Part shown: positions 1 to 10,362 of the stretch, piece after piece
Position numbering within the stretch: position 1 is the stretch's first letter
Layout of the letters: every line of letters begins with the position of its first letter
Assembly: GCF_001005305.1 (NCBI RefSeq)
Contig: NZ_LBMH01000008.1
Location: forward strand, 89,516-153,515
Length of the DNA stretch: 64,000 nucleotides
Direction: 5' to 3'
Origin: Kordia zhangzhouensis
GTDB lineage: Bacteria > Bacteroidota > Bacteroidia > Flavobacteriales > Flavobacteriaceae
Position numbers and translations under genes: made by a program
The notes under the pieces: generated by a model
What the model was told of the DNA's origin: nothing
The model's input: only the letters and a program-made list of their open reading frames with translations
Databases searched by the model: none

Positions 1-1214
1 CGAAGCTTTGGTTCTATATAGGTACTCTTAGGAGGCATGGTTAAGCCTTCATCGGCAATGCGTTTCATCTCATCAACTGTTACAGGAACTAACCCAAAAC
101 CTACTGCAAATTCGCCAGAATCGATTCGATTTTTCATTTCAATGACATTGTGTTTGTCATATCCATAATCAATTCTACTGTCATTGCGTAAATCGGTAAT
201 TCCTAAAATTGGTTTGAGAATGGTAATGTATAAAATGTGAGTGTCTAGTTCGCTGAGCGAATCTGTAAATTCGTAATTGGTTCTTCGTAAGTACAATGAA
301 TAAAACTCACCATCCAAATACATGCTAAAATGATGTTTTTTTGATGGTTTGTATAGTTCCAATCCACGATTTTCAATACGATAGTATTCATCAAGTTTTA
401 GTAAGAAATGATCTTTTGTTAATCCGTTTAAATCTTTTATCAAACGATTAAATTCGTGTATACGCAATTCAGATTCAGGAATTAGATAGCTCATAAATGA
501 GCGATAGGTATCTTTGGGTTTCACTTCATTGTTTTCATTAGAAGCATCCACGCTTAAAAGATAAGAAGAAGCTGACCGGTGATGTCCATCGGCAATATAA
601 ATAGCATCCATTTGAGAAAATTCCTTTTGAATAATGCATATATCTTCGTCATCTTCTACTAGCCATAAATAGTGTGTGTCTCTATATGTGGTTGTGAATT
701 CAAATTCGGCACGAGTTTCTGTGTATTTTTCTAGGATTGTTTGTATCGTTGAAGAGTCTGGATAGGTAAGTAATACTGGTTCGGCATTAAATCCTACCGT
801 TTTTAAGTAATCTTTAAAAATTTGCTCTCTATATTCAATAGTGTCCTCGTGTCGTTTGATAATATTGTTTTCATAATCTTCAGTACTCGCAGCAGCTACG
901 ATTCCCGTAAATATTTGCCCTTCACGATTTACCACTCTGTAGATATAAAAACAAGGTTTTTCGTCTTGTACAAAAATGCCATCTTCTTTAAACTCTAAGT
1001 ATCGATTACGAACCAGACTATAACGTTTTTGTCCTGATATATCTTCTTGATGGTATTTGTAACCTGGATTGACTATGTGTAAAAAAGAAAATGGATTGTA
1101 ATCCAAGCGTGCTTCTCTTTCTTCTTGTGTATAGCTTTGATAGGAACGAGAAGCTACAAGACTCACTTTGTCTCGCGTAGGACGAACTGCTTTGAAAGGA
1201 TTTATTTTTGCCAC
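1..1214 (-). CDS. DUF1015 family protein (3' end cut by window)
   Basis: The frame is open from a GTG at 1214 to the window edge, about 404 codons, so the C-terminus is missing. The N-terminus reads VAKINPFKAVRPTRDKV. Further on come the IADGHHR motif and, near the edge, MPPKSTYIEPKLR; all three are typical of the DUF1015 family, whose biochemical role is unknown to me. GTG is chosen because no ATG lies near the conserved N-terminus. The start overlaps the end of the upstream M23 lipoprotein gene by 13 bases, which suggests translational coupling. In related genomes this family often sits near serine biosynthesis genes (from memory); that part would lie outside the window. Confidence 0.85.
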   Translation of the reverse strand, partial: MAKINPFKAVRPTRDKVSLVASRSYQSYTQEEREARLDYNPFSFLHIVNPGYKYHQEDISGQKRYSLVRNRYLEFKEDGIFVQDEKPCFYIYRVVNREGQIFTGIVAAASTEDYENNIIKRHEDTIEYREQIFKDYLKTVGFNAEPVLLTYPDSSTIQTILEKYTETRAEFEFTTTYRDTHYLWLVEDDEDICIIQKEFSQMDAIYIADGHHRSASSYLLSVDASNENNEVKPKDTYRSFMSYLIPESELRIHEFNRLIKDLNGLTKDHFLLKLDEYYRIENRGLELYKPSKKHHFSMYLDGEFYSLYLRRTNYEFTDSLSELDTHILYITILKPILGITDLRNDSRIDYGYDKHNVIEMKNRIDSGEFAVGFGLVPVTVDEMKRIADEGLTMPPKSTYIEPKL

Positions 1215-1831
1215 GATTCGTTTCTGTTTGATTTGATAAATAAAGTAGGATCTATATATCCGTTTGTACTTTGGCTATATCCGCTACCAATATCCATAAA
1301 TATCTGATCTCGGATTTCTAAATGTAAATGAGCATAATACATACCATTAGCATTTCCAATAGTACCTATTTGATTACCCTTGCTAACAAAATTACCCTTT
1401 TTTACGGAGATAGTATCACAATGCGCATATAGAGATTCATAATAGTTTCCTTTGTATTGGTGAATGATACGTATTACTTTTCCCCAACCACCTCCAATAT
1501 CTTCTGCAAATTGTACATACCCGTTTCCAATAGCAAATATGGGATCGCCAAGATCTGTGTTTCCGCCACTAATTCCGTTCCAATCATCTCCTAAGTGATT
1601 GTTTTCCGTAAAGGATTGAGCATTGTAGTAATTTTTTGCATTTGGTTTACCCACAGGAAAGTCAAAACCAGTCGCTTTATAGGTTGCATTTTTTGTGAAT
1701 AGACTATCTAAAAATGAAAACTTTTCTTTTTTAGACTGAATCTCTTTTTGAGGAGATGGTTGCTTTTGAATTTTGGGAGTTTGTTGACAAGCAAAGAAAC
1801 AAAAACAACATATGTACACAAGTTGTCTCAA
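1202..1831 (-). CDS. M23 family metallopeptidase lipoprotein
   Basis: Predicted 209-residue peptidoglycan endopeptidase of the LytM/M23 type. A short lipoprotein signal ends in FFAC with Cys15 as the lipidated residue, so the protein should be membrane anchored. Zinc-site motifs are visible: HLGDD (HxxxD) in the first third and HLHLE (HxH) near the C-terminus, with GNANGMYYAH between them. The start is TTG at 1831, whose bases overlap the TGA stop of the preceding gene (TTGA). No ATG is available that would keep the signal peptide. It lies in a tight minus-strand operon. Which peptide bond it cuts cannot be told from sequence. Confidence 0.85.
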   Translation of the reverse strand: MRQLVYICCFCFFACQQTPKIQKQPSPQKEIQSKKEKFSFLDSLFTKNATYKATGFDFPVGKPNAKNYYNAQSFTENNHLGDDWNGISGGNTDLGDPIFAIGNGYVQFAEDIGGGWGKVIRIIHQYKGNYYESLYAHCDTISVKKGNFVSKGNQIGTIGNANGMYYAHLHLEIRDQIFMDIGSGYSQSTNGYIDPTLFIKSNRNESWQK

Positions 1832-2268
1832 CCTTTTATGAGCGATTTGAATTTGATAAAATCTGCTTCCGAATGAAAAATATCTTTAGATACATACACA
1901 TACTTGTTGATGGTAATGTATAAAAGCCAATAATGCTCAGCAACAATAACATTTCTCAATTGCCCGTATTTCCACTGTGAAGTATTTTCATCAATAGTTA
2001 TGAAAAAAGATTCTTCATCAAACCGTAATTGTGTTTTTTTTAAGAAAGGTTTTAAATTTTTAAATGAAAACCATAATAATACACTGAGTCCTACAATGAG
2101 TAATGCTAATACGCTGTATAGCGCAATAATTCTACCCATTTGCCAACCGAAGAGCAGAGTCCACATAAGTAAAAAGGGAAACAGTTGGATACTATTTCTT
2201 CCTAACTTATTGAAAACGATACTTCGGTATGTGGAATATTTTAATTGATACGGTTTAGTATCGATCAT
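1828..2268 (-). CDS. small membrane protein, YcxB-like
   Basis: A 146-residue protein with a basic N-terminal stretch, two hydrophobic helices (roughly residues 28-44 and 48-66) and a soluble C-terminal half with alternating beta-type residues (FDEESFFITIDENTSQWKY). This layout matches YcxB-like proteins, a family of unknown function; the match is by eye only. It starts at ATG 2268, directly after hbd, and overlaps the downstream M23 gene by four bases, so the three genes are probably cotranscribed. Confidence 0.6.
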   Translation of the reverse strand: MIDTKPYQLKYSTYRSIVFNKLGRNSIQLFPFLLMWTLLFGWQMGRIIALYSVLALLIVGLSVLLWFSFKNLKPFLKKTQLRFDEESFFITIDENTSQWKYGQLRNVIVAEHYWLLYITINKYVYVSKDIFHSEADFIKFKSLIKG

Positions 2269-2270
2269 GA

Positions 2271-3161
2271 TTAACTAAACATTTTAGCGACTTTTTCTGC
2301 TTTTCTACTTTCTGAATAATCGTAAAATCCTTCTCCAGATTTTACCCCAAGTTTTCCTGCCATTACCATATTTACAAGTAGAGGACAAGGAGCATATTTT
2401 GGATTTTTAAATCCTTCATACATTACATTCAAAATTGACAAACATACATCTAATCCAATAAAGTCAGCCAATTGTAAAGGTCCCATCGGGTGTGCCATTC
2501 CTAGTTTCATTACGGTATCAATTTCTTGAACACCAGCTACGCCATTGTATAGGGTTTCAATTGATTCGTTAATCATTGGCATAAGAATTCTATTGGCAAC
2601 AAATCCTGGGTAATCATTTACTTCCACAGGAACTTTATTCAATTGTTTTGAAAGTTCCATGATTGTGTTTGTTACTTCATCAGAAGTATTATACCCACGA
2701 ATAATCTCTACTAATTTCATAATAGGGACAGGATTCATAAAGTGCATACCAATTACCATTTCTGGACGAGAAGTTACAGCTGCAATTTGTGTTATTGAAA
2801 TAGATGATGTATTTGTTGCTAAGATTGTATCATCAGGACATAACTCGTCAAGATCTTTGAAAATTTTTAGTTTCAAATCTACATTTTCAGTGGCTGCTTC
2901 TACCACCAAGCCAGCATATTCAACACCTTCTCTAATATTGGTGTAAGTGGTAATATTAGTAAGCGTATTTTGTTTTTCTTCTTCAGAGATTTTCTCTTTT
3001 GCCACCATACGATCCAAATTTTTTGTAATCGTAGCGATACCTTTATCTAAAGAAGCTTGTGAAATATCAATTAATTGAACTTTAAAGCCAAATTGAGCAA
3101 ACGTATGAGCAATTCCATTTCCCATAGTTCCAGCTCCAATAACAGCTACATTTTTCATCAT
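2271..3161 (-). CDS. hbd: 3-hydroxybutyryl-CoA dehydrogenase
   Basis: A 296-residue NAD-dependent 3-hydroxyacyl-CoA dehydrogenase that interconverts acetoacetyl-CoA-type 3-ketoacyl-CoA and L-3-hydroxyacyl-CoA. The N-terminal Rossmann motif is GAGTMGNGIA. The catalytic region GMHFMNPVPIMKLVEII supplies the His/Glu pair, preceded by NTSSISITQIA. The C-terminal domain ends with the LGVKSGEGFYDY motif. Length matches single-domain members rather than the FadB/FadJ fusions. Two adjacent ATGs (3161 and 3158) are both possible starts. It lies 16 bases after an exported protein gene and two bases before a membrane protein gene, in a minus-strand operon. Confidence 0.92.
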   Translation of the reverse strand: MMKNVAVIGAGTMGNGIAHTFAQFGFKVQLIDISQASLDKGIATITKNLDRMVAKEKISEEEKQNTLTNITTYTNIREGVEYAGLVVEAATENVDLKLKIFKDLDELCPDDTILATNTSSISITQIAAVTSRPEMVIGMHFMNPVPIMKLVEIIRGYNTSDEVTNTIMELSKQLNKVPVEVNDYPGFVANRILMPMINESIETLYNGVAGVQEIDTVMKLGMAHPMGPLQLADFIGLDVCLSILNVMYEGFKNPKYAPCPLLVNMVMAGKLGVKSGEGFYDYSESRKAEKVAKMFS

Positions 3162-3177
3162 GTGTATAATTTTTTAT

Positions 3178-3867
3178 TTAGTTCTGTAATGTTAGTTTTT
3201 TTCCATGCCAAGGGCAATATTCCCAATTTCCATTCAATAATTCGTTATCTACAGGACATTGTTTTTCTTCAACCATGCTTGATAGAGGAAGACGAAAAAC
3301 GAATTGTGTTTCTGTATTGAATACTACGGTAAATTTGCCAGTTTGTGTTGGAGATGCAATTGTTTTTCCATCTTTACTCTTTTCATTAAATACATGAAAA
3401 CGAATTTGTTTTCCAAATTGCCCTAACGTATTTTCCATTGCTGGTTTTATTTGGTTCAACATAGAAATGTATTCACTTGGAAGCGTTTCTTGGTCAAGTT
3501 CATCGTAAATAGTTCCTTCGGCATCTTTTAATTGTAATTGCGTAGGTTTTTTACGCATACCACCATATATGTTCAATTCTGTATGTATTGTGCCTATTAA
3601 AATGTATCCTTTGAAAATATCTTCAATGTCATTTAAAAAATTTGCAGGGACTAGTTCAGAACCCTGCATTGCAAGTTTCCAATATTGATTTGGAATCCAC
3701 CAAACCATTTTAAAGTTGTCTCCTTCTTTTTTTATGACTTGCACATCTTTTATAAATGCAGAAATGTCTACTTCTTCAAGCTTTTTAATGTTTACTTCTT
3801 GTTGTGCAAACGCAAACGATATCGTAAAAAGCCCTACAAGTAAAGTGATGATTATATATTGTTTCAT
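3178..3867 (-). CDS. exported protein of unknown function
   Basis: A 229-residue protein with a clear signal peptide (MKQYIIITLLVGLFTISFAF, cleavage near AQQ). The ATG at 3867 is chosen over an upstream TTG because the signal peptide starts there. The body has no family I recognise; it contains WWIPNQYW and a long amphipathic middle. The C-terminus has CPVDNE and YCPWHGKKL, two CP motifs that look like half of a metal- or disulfide-bonded knuckle. It starts eight bases after the Gfo/Idh gene, so it is likely in the same operon. Confidence 0.65.
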   Translation of the reverse strand: MKQYIIITLLVGLFTISFAFAQQEVNIKKLEEVDISAFIKDVQVIKKEGDNFKMVWWIPNQYWKLAMQGSELVPANFLNDIEDIFKGYILIGTIHTELNIYGGMRKKPTQLQLKDAEGTIYDELDQETLPSEYISMLNQIKPAMENTLGQFGKQIRFHVFNEKSKDGKTIASPTQTGKFTVVFNTETQFVFRLPLSSMVEEKQCPVDNELLNGNWEYCPWHGKKLTLQN

Positions 3868-3874
3868 TAGGATT

Positions 3875-4840
3875 TTATTTTTTGAATTTTTCGATGATCT
3901 GAATAGCAATACGTAGCGCTTCAGTTCCTTCCTCTAGTGGAACAATAGGAGTTGTGTCATTATGAATTGCGTCGGCAAATGTTTCTAACTCATCGAGGAT
4001 TGCATTGTTTTCTGAAATGTCGGGATTTTCAAAGTAGATTTGCTTTTTTACACCTTCAGCATTCTGTAAGATAAGAGCAAATTCATCTGCTTTTTTAGGC
4101 GCATCTTTCATTTTAACAACTTCAACTTTCTTTTCTAAGAAATCTACAGCAATGTAAGCATCACGTTGAAAAAAACGGCTTTTACGCATGTTTTTCATTG
4201 AAATACGACTTGAAGTTAAATTGGCAACACAACCATTTTCAAATTCTAAACGAGCATTGGCGATATCTGGCGAATTGCTAATTACCGAAACGCCGCTTGC
4301 ATGAATATCTTTTACTTTTGAATTGACCACACTTAAAATGGCGTCAATATCATGAATCATTAAGTCTAATACTACAGGAACATCTGTTCCACGAGGATTA
4401 AACTCAGCCAAACGATGGGTTTCGATAAACATAGGTGAGTTAATTTTGTCTTTTACTGCTGTAAATGCAGGGTTGAAACGTTCAACATGACCTACTTGCC
4501 CTTTTACGTTATGCTTCTTGGCTAAGGCAATTAACTCTTCAGCTTCTTCTATTGTATTTGTAATAGGCTTTTCTATAAACACATGTTTGCCTTTTTCAAT
4601 AGCTTGTTTTGCACATTCATAATGTGAAAGTGTAGGAGTTACAATATCAATTACATCTACGGCATCAATCAAAGCGTCTATAGAATAATAATATGTATAG
4701 CCAAATTGTTTAGCTATTTTCTTTGCATATTCAGGATTTGCGTCATAAAAACCAATAAGTTCATATTTGGAAGACTGTTGTAATAATCGAAGATGAATTT
4801 TTCCTAAGTGACCTGCACCTAAAACTCCAGCTTTTAACAT
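3875..4840 (-). CDS. Gfo/Idh/MocA family oxidoreductase
   Basis: A 321-residue NAD(P)-dependent oxidoreductase. The N-terminal Rossmann motif is GVLGAGHLGKIH, followed by the family motif EKPITNT with its catalytic-type lysine, and a second domain with VLDLMIHDIDAI (conserved His/Asp region). ATG 4840 is preferred to the GTG at 4858 because the conserved fold begins right after it. The substrate is probably a sugar or cyclitol derivative but cannot be assigned. It appears to be the first gene of the minus-strand run, with pcm transcribed divergently. Confidence 0.88.
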   Translation of the reverse strand: MLKAGVLGAGHLGKIHLRLLQQSSKYELIGFYDANPEYAKKIAKQFGYTYYYSIDALIDAVDVIDIVTPTLSHYECAKQAIEKGKHVFIEKPITNTIEEAEELIALAKKHNVKGQVGHVERFNPAFTAVKDKINSPMFIETHRLAEFNPRGTDVPVVLDLMIHDIDAILSVVNSKVKDIHASGVSVISNSPDIANARLEFENGCVANLTSSRISMKNMRKSRFFQRDAYIAVDFLEKKVEVVKMKDAPKKADEFALILQNAEGVKKQIYFENPDISENNAILDELETFADAIHNDTTPIVPLEEGTEALRIAIQIIEKFKK

Positions 4841-5009
4841 AAAGAAAGTGTTTTCCACAAAAATAATTTATTTTTCTAAAATCTTTTGAGTAATCGAGAA
4901 CAATTCTGTAAATAACTTCGTCTTTACAATCAATATAGAGCGACTTTTGCAGATAAAATCCAAAAGCATTCGTTTTCAATATGTTGTATTTTCATGTAAA
5001 AAAAGTATT

Positions 5010-5037
5010 TTGAGATTGAAAAAAGCTGTTATTTTTG
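5010..5037 (+). promoter_or_regulatory. candidate Bacteroidota promoter for pcm
   Basis: TATTTTTG at 5030-5037 fits the TAnnTTTG -7 element. TTG at 5010-5012 could be the -33 element but is spaced 17 bases away, shorter than the usual 19. The predicted start of transcription falls only a few bases before the pcm ATG at 5045, which would give an almost leaderless mRNA. Confidence 0.4.
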
Positions 5038-5044
5038 TGGTAGG

Positions 5045-5686
5045 ATGAAAGATACGTTCAAACATAAAGGAATGCGAAACCAATTGGCACAAATAGTTGC
5101 TGATAAGGGAATTACAGATGAAAAAGTACTGAATGGAATTCGAAACATTCCGCGTCATTTGTTTATGGACTCGAGTTTTGAAGCACATGCATACCAAGAT
5201 AAAGCATTTCCTATTGGAGCTGATCAAACAATTTCTCAACCTTATACTGTGGCCTTTCAAACACAACTTCTTGAGGTAACTCCAGGAGCCAAAATTCTAG
5301 AAATTGGTACAGGTAGTGGCTATCAAACTGCTATGTTACTCGAATTAGGCGCAAAAGTATATAGCATTGAACGTCAAAAAGAGTTATTTAAAAAAACCAG
5401 TTTGTTTTTGCCCAAATTAGGATACAGAGCCAAAAAACTCATTTTTGGTGATGGCTATAAAGGATTACCAACCGAAGCACCTTTTGATGGTATTGTAGTT
5501 ACAGCTGGAGCTCCTTATGTTCCCAAAGCTTTATTAGCACAATTAAAAGTAGGAGGAAAGCTAGTTATTCCTGTAGGCAGAAAAGAACAAATCATGACTT
5601 TATTTGTAAGAACTTCTGAAAAAGAATTTTCTAAACAAGAATTTGGAGAATTCCGCTTTGTGCCAATGTTGGAAAATAAGAACTAA
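5045..5686 (+). CDS. pcm: protein-L-isoaspartate O-methyltransferase
   Basis: A 213-residue AdoMet-dependent methyltransferase that repairs isoaspartyl residues in damaged proteins. The family block IPRHLFMD is followed by AYQDKAFPIGADQTISQPY and the AdoMet-binding EIGTGSGYQTAML. The distal block FDGIVVTAGAP and GGKLVIPVG are also present. Length matches the bacterial enzyme. It is transcribed divergently from the Gfo/Idh operon. The 286 bases after it lead to the adenylation/oxoamine synthase gene; I see no gene or clear promoter there. Confidence 0.93.
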   Translation: MKDTFKHKGMRNQLAQIVADKGITDEKVLNGIRNIPRHLFMDSSFEAHAYQDKAFPIGADQTISQPYTVAFQTQLLEVTPGAKILEIGTGSGYQTAMLLELGAKVYSIERQKELFKKTSLFLPKLGYRAKKLIFGDGYKGLPTEAPFDGIVVTAGAPYVPKALLAQLKVGGKLVIPVGRKEQIMTLFVRTSEKEFSKQEFGEFRFVPMLENKN

Positions 5687-5972
5687 ATATTTTACAATAT
5701 CTTAAAAAATAAATTAATATTTTGATTTTGAGTAATTAAACTCTAGTTTTAAGAAACGTCAATTAAAAGAATAGCGAACACTTTCTGTGAATTAAAACTC
5801 AGTTAAAAAATAATCTATATCTTTTTAATTGAAAATTCTACTGTATTCATGCCTCGAAATTTTGTTAAAGTGACATGTTCACTATAAGAAAACTTAAAGA
5901 AAATAATTGAATTCCCTAATCCTTAAAGTTTGGAATGATACAACCATTTTGAAACTAATAAAAAGGACAATT

Positions 5973-8900
5973 ATGAATACATTCATCCAATTTCTGTATG
6001 TGTTACAGAATGATTCTAATCAGTGGGAACGCTTCAATGCTGGCTCTAACAAAACTGAAATTACTAAAAATCGTATAGCAATGCTTCAATCTGCAAAGAT
6101 TGAAGCGAAAACTGATATAGTTGCCATGTCTGCTAATGAACTTCGTTTATTTATATCGTCTTATTTGGACCAGACCTTAGGAAGTAAATTAGCAGAAACG
6201 TGTATTGGGTTAATCAAACGACAAATGCTCCAAAACCCAGATAGAGTTGCAATTATTGATGGAACTTCTGAAATTTATTATAAAGACTTACAGAGAAAAG
6301 TAGATGAGGTAGCTGGCGAATTGAAAAGCCGCGGTATTTCCAAAGGTTCTTTAATAGGCGTATGCATGAATCGTACTTGGCAATTAGTTGCTGCATTACT
6401 TGGTGTAATGCAATCAGGTTGTGCATATGTCCCGTTAGACCCAACTTATCCTAAAGAGCGAATAGACTATATGTTGGTAAATTCGCAAGCAGTAGCAGCC
6501 ATTGTTAGCAATCAAGAAACTGCTACTCTGTGTAATGAAATCCAAAAAATAATTCGAATAGGAGAAGTAGGGAGTTATGCAGATACTAAAGTATATGCTA
6601 AAGCAACTGATTTAGCATATGTTATTTATACTTCGGGTTCAACTGGAGCACCCAAAGGTGTAGCTGTTGAGCAACGAAACGTGGTAGCAATGAGGCAATC
6701 AATGAAAGAAACATTTAGTACAGAAGAATTAAATGGGCTCTTAGCTGCAGCTTCTGTGTGTTTTGATACATCTGTAATGGAAATACTAGGAACACTGTCT
6801 CTTGGCGGGACTATTATACTAGCTAAAAATGCACTCGACTTAACACAAATACCTGCAAAAGATAAAGTAAAAACTTGTGTAATGGTTCCATCATCAGTAC
6901 AAGCACTACTTTCAACAGAAGATTTTCCTAAAAATTTGACCTGTCTTGTTTTTGGAGGAGAAGCTTTGAAGCGTTCAGTAGTAGAATTGGCATTTCAGCA
7001 ACAATCAATCAAAAAAATATTTAATGCATATGGGCCAACGGAAGATACAGTATATTCAACAATTGCAGAGATCTCTCGTGAAACAAAAGTTGTTACCATA
7101 GGAACTTCTGTGCCTGATTCACGCAGCTATATTTTAGATGAAGAATTGAATGTTGTACCTATTGGAGAAGCAGGTGAATTACACTTAGCAGGTAGTAAAC
7201 TTGCACGTGGCTATTTATATGATGAAATAAAAACAAAAGAACGATTCATTACTATTAAAAATCATCCACAAATTAGAGATAAACGTTTATATAAAACAGG
7301 AGATTTATGCCGTAGATTGGAAAATGGTGAAATTGAATTTTTAGGACGTGTAGATCAACAAGTAAAAATAAGAGGATATAGGATAGAACTGGGAGAAATA
7401 GAATCGACTCTTGAATCAATGGATGGAATTCAAGCTGCTGCTGCAATAGCTATTGAAGGAGGTTTGGGACAAAAAATGCTTGCAGTGCATATTGTTAAGA
7501 ATGATAAAACAGTTTCTGATGAAGAAATTAAAGATTTTTTAGGGAAACGATTGCCAAAATATATGGTGCCACAACGAATTTACCATCGTGATGAATTGCC
7601 TTTATTACCTAACGATAAATTAGATAGAAAAAAGCTAGCTACAATAAGTAAAGAACAATATGCAGTAGAAGAGCAGGAAGGAACTTCTGTAATTGATGAA
7701 ACAACGATTTCAAATCAAAAACACTCTATCTTAACAACTATTCAAAAAGAAGTAGCAGCGATTTTAAACCTACAAGAGCCTAGCAAAATAGTTGTAAATC
7801 AATCTTTTGATGGACTTGGGCTAGATTCATTAACAATTCTAGAATTTAGTAATAGACTCTCTAAGATGTTAGGAAAAAAGATTTCGGCTAGAACTATTTT
7901 AGAAAATGCTACTCCAGAATTGTTAGCCAATCAATTATCAGGAGAACTATCAACCTCCAATATAAAAGCTGCGCGTCCCTCATCATCAAATACATTATCG
8001 GTATTTCAGTCACACATCCAATCAAGTCATCCAACATTTCAAGCGGCAAAAGTAGCCACATGGAATGTAACTGATAAAAGTAAATTGGTTCAAGAAGTAA
8101 TGAAAATGGTAAATGATGACCGAAGAAATCCATACAGTAAAATATTGAAAACAGGCAGTGCAACCAAAGGTATTGTTGGAGACGCTTATAATGACGATGT
8201 ACAAGATGCTATCATTTGGACTACCAATTTGTATTTAGGATTAAATCGTGATTCTCAAGTAATGAAAGAAGCTTCCAAAGCTCTACAAGCCTTTGGAACT
8301 GGAATGGGAACTTCTGCAGCGGCTTCAGGAATGACTGATCATCATTTGGAATTTGAAAAAGAATTTGCTGCGTTGGTAGGAAAACCTAGCGCTTGTCTTT
8401 TTCCTACAGGCTACACTGCCAATGTAGGAGCAGTTGCAGGACTTTTAGGGGCAAATGACGTAGTGATAATTGATCAATTGTGCCATGCCTCTATTGTTGA
8501 TGGAGCACGTTTGTGCGGGGCAACAGTACGAACTTTTAAACATAATAGTGCAGAAAATCTTGAAGCTGTTTTACAATCGGAAGTATCTCCATACAAAAGT
8601 ATATTGGTAGTTTTGGAAGGAGTGTATAGTATGGGAGAAGGTGCTGCTCCGGTAGCAACTATTGTACAAACTGCAAAAAAATATGGAGCTTTGGTATTGG
8701 TTGATGAAGCACATTCATTTGGGTTTTATGGAAAAAATGGAGCAGGGATATGTGCAGCGCAAGGAGTAACCGAAGAAGTAGATTTTATAATGACAACATT
8801 GAGTAAAGCTTTGGGAAGTTTAGGTGGAGTTGTAGCTGCTAGTCAAGAGCATGTAAATTTTTTAAAGTCATCATCAAGAGCTTATATTTTTCAAGCTTCT

Positions 8901-9695
8901 ATAAGTCCAGCAGACATGGCAGCGGCATTGACAGCTTTGCGACGTATTCGTACAGATCAAGGACTTCGAGACCGTCTTTGGGAAACCACTCGTTACATGC
9001 GTAAGCAGTTTGAAAAAGCAGGTTATGATTTGGGAACAGGAGATGGACCAATTGTTACTCCACATTTTAGTGATAAGGATAAATTGTATGCTATTGTACA
9101 AGGTATGTATAAACGAGGAGTTCAAACCTCGGCAGTAACGTATCCAATTGTGGAAAATGGGAAAGGAAGATTGCGTTTCATATGTTCTGCGGCTCACACA
9201 AAAGAAGATGTGGATACAACTCTAAAAGCTCTTCAAGAAGCAGAAAAAGAAGTGGATATGCTACTAAGAGAAAAGAAAAATAATGTAGAAAATAGAAAAC
9301 CATTGCGAAAAGATTTAATGACTTGGAGCGATTCTTTTATTTCACAGATTACAAAAAGACTTGCAAGTAGTATGTTGCCCGTTCCAGATTTTAAAATCAA
9401 AATAGCAACTTCAAAAGAAGCAACACCAATTATTATCCAGATAGAAAAAAATGCAATTCGTATTGCTGAGAATGATTTTGCAGACTTATCTTATTGTTCT
9501 TTAATATTTAAGGATCAGCGGGCAGTAACAGCGCTGTGTACACATAACACACAGGCATTGCTAGATAGTATTTGTGATAATACTTGCGAATTGGCAGGTC
9601 AAACTGAACCTTTTGTTTGGCTTTTTGCTAGGTTGATAGAACAGCAAATATCTATTCAAGAAAACAATTTGCAAAAAGAATTAGTAGGCTTATAA
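5973..9695 (+). CDS. adenylation / carrier / alpha-oxoamine synthase fusion
   Basis: A 1240-residue multidomain enzyme. An NRPS adenylation domain covers about residues 70-560: A3 [11 protein letters not shown] near 219, A5 NAYGPTED near 350, A8 [11 protein letters not shown] near 465, and an A10-like [10 protein letters not shown] near 545 with the catalytic lysine. A carrier domain follows, LGLDSL with phosphopantetheine Ser619. A PLP-dependent alpha-oxoamine synthase covers about 735-1110, with VDEAHSFG and TTLSKALGS (Lys945). The last 130 residues are unrecognised. No condensation, thioesterase or reductase domain is present. Inference: an aminoacyl-carrier thioester is condensed with decarboxylation onto an amino acid, giving an aminoketone. 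ATG 5973, behind an AAAAGGA ribosome site, is preferred to 5907. Confidence 0.85.
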   Translation: MNTFIQFLYVLQNDSNQWERFNAGSNKTEITKNRIAMLQSAKIEAKTDIVAMSANELRLFISSYLDQTLGSKLAETCIGLIKRQMLQNPDRVAIIDGTSEIYYKDLQRKVDEVAGELKSRGISKGSLIGVCMNRTWQLVAALLGVMQSGCAYVPLDPTYPKERIDYMLVNSQAVAAIVSNQETATLCNEIQKIIRIGEVGSYADTKVYAKATDLAYVIYTSGSTGAPKGVAVEQRNVVAMRQSMKETFSTEELNGLLAAASVCFDTSVMEILGTLSLGGTIILAKNALDLTQIPAKDKVKTCVMVPSSVQALLSTEDFPKNLTCLVFGGEALKRSVVELAFQQQSIKKIFNAYGPTEDTVYSTIAEISRETKVVTIGTSVPDSRSYILDEELNVVPIGEAGELHLAGSKLARGYLYDEIKTKERFITIKNHPQIRDKRLYKTGDLCRRLENGEIEFLGRVDQQVKIRGYRIELGEIESTLESMDGIQAAAAIAIEGGLGQKMLAVHIVKNDKTVSDEEIKDFLGKRLPKYMVPQRIYHRDELPLLPNDKLDRKKLATISKEQYAVEEQEGTSVIDETTISNQKHSILTTIQKEVAAILNLQEPSKIVVNQSFDGLGLDSLTILEFSNRLSKMLGKKISARTILENATPELLANQLSGELSTSNIKAARPSSSNTLSVFQSHIQSSHPTFQAAKVATWNVTDKSKLVQEVMKMVNDDRRNPYSKILKTGSATKGIVGDAYNDDVQDAIIWTTNLYLGLNRDSQVMKEASKALQAFGTGMGTSAAASGMTDHHLEFEKEFAALVGKPSACLFPTGYTANVGAVAGLLGANDVVIIDQLCHASIVDGARLCGATVRTFKHNSAENLEAVLQSEVSPYKSILVVLEGVYSMGEGAAPVATIVQTAKKYGALVLVDEAHSFGFYGKNGAGICAAQGVTEEVDFIMTTLSKALGSLGGVVAASQEHVNFLKSSSRAYIFQASISPADMAAALTALRRIRTDQGLRDRLWETTRYMRKQFEKAGYDLGTGDGPIVTPHFSDKDKLYAIVQGMYKRGVQTSAVTYPIVENGKGRLRFICSAAHTKEDVDTTLKALQEAEKEVDMLLREKKNNVENRKPLRKDLMTWSDSFISQITKRLASSMLPVPDFKIKIATSKEATPIIIQIEKNAIRIAENDFADLSYCSLIFKDQRAVTALCTHNTQALLDSICDNTCELAGQTEPFVWLFARLIEQQISIQENNLQKELVGL

Positions 9696-9704
9696 AGAAT
9701 GAAT

Positions 9705-9735
9705 CAGCCGGGCAATTTTTACAGAGGCTCGGCTG
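9705..9735. terminator. hairpin between convergent genes
   Basis: CAGCCGGGC and GCTCGGCTG form a roughly 8-bp stem around a 13-base loop, between the ends of the fusion gene and smpB. There is only a short T tract, so this is a plausible but imperfect shared terminator. Confidence 0.45.
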
Positions 9736-9745
9736 TGTTTAACAG

Positions 9746-10204
9746 TTAACGAAAACTTTTTTTAACACGATCTAAATCTCGTTTGTTATCTCGATCTTTA
9801 ATCGTTTCACGTTTGTCATGCATTTTCTTTCCTTTTGCCAAAGCAATAGATAATTTTGCCAGTCCTTTTTCATTGATGAATAAACGTAAAGGAACAATCG
9901 TTAAGCCACTATTCTTAACATTTTTGTGTAAACTTCGAAGCTCTTTTTTATTTAACAATAATTTGCGAGTACTACGAGGTTTATGATTGTAATGTGTTCC
10001 GTACATATATTCTTCAATGTACATGTTGACCACAAAAAGTTCTCCGCGTTCGTTGAATTCACAGAAACTTTCAGCAATAGAAGCTTTGCTCATACGAATA
10101 GATTTAATCTCAGTTCCCGTAAGAACAATTCCTGCAGTATACGTTTCTAAAATTTCGTATTGAAAACGCGCTTTTTTGTTTTGTATGTTTATATTTTTTT
10201 GCAT
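9746..10204 (-). CDS. smpB: SsrA-binding protein SmpB
   Basis: A 152-residue partner of tmRNA in rescue of stalled ribosomes. It shows the family blocks [37 protein letters not shown] and a basic C-terminal tail ([19 protein letters not shown]) that follows tmRNA into the mRNA channel. Length is normal. Convergent with the upstream biosynthetic gene and divergent from OmpW. The tmRNA gene itself is not in the window. Confidence 0.95.
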   Translation of the reverse strand: MQKNINIQNKKARFQYEILETYTAGIVLTGTEIKSIRMSKASIAESFCEFNERGELFVVNMYIEEYMYGTHYNHKPRSTRKLLLNKKELRSLHKNVKNSGLTIVPLRLFINEKGLAKLSIALAKGKKMHDKRETIKDRDNKRDLDRVKKSFR

Positions 10205-10329
10205 GAATTGCCAAAGGTACTAACATTTTTTGAAATGACAACGCAGTGTTTATACTCGCATTACGAAATAGAAATAATATAATTTAGTATGCTATGATTT
10301 ACGTCATTTTTCTAGGAAAAAGTCAGCCA

Positions 10330-10337
10330 TATATTTG
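10330..10337 (+). promoter_or_regulatory. -7 element of the OmpW gene
   Basis: TATATTTG matches the Bacteroidota TAnnTTTG consensus and lies 25 bases before the ATG at 10363. No convincing TTG -33 element is seen at the expected spacing. Confidence 0.45.
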
Positions 10338-10362
10338 CCTCAGAATTATTAAATATAGACTT

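Noticed and set aside
5907..5972. Upstream ATG extension of the A-T-AOS enzyme
   Set aside because: The 22 extra residues are not protein-like, and the ATG at 5973 has an AAAAGGA ribosome-binding site in front.
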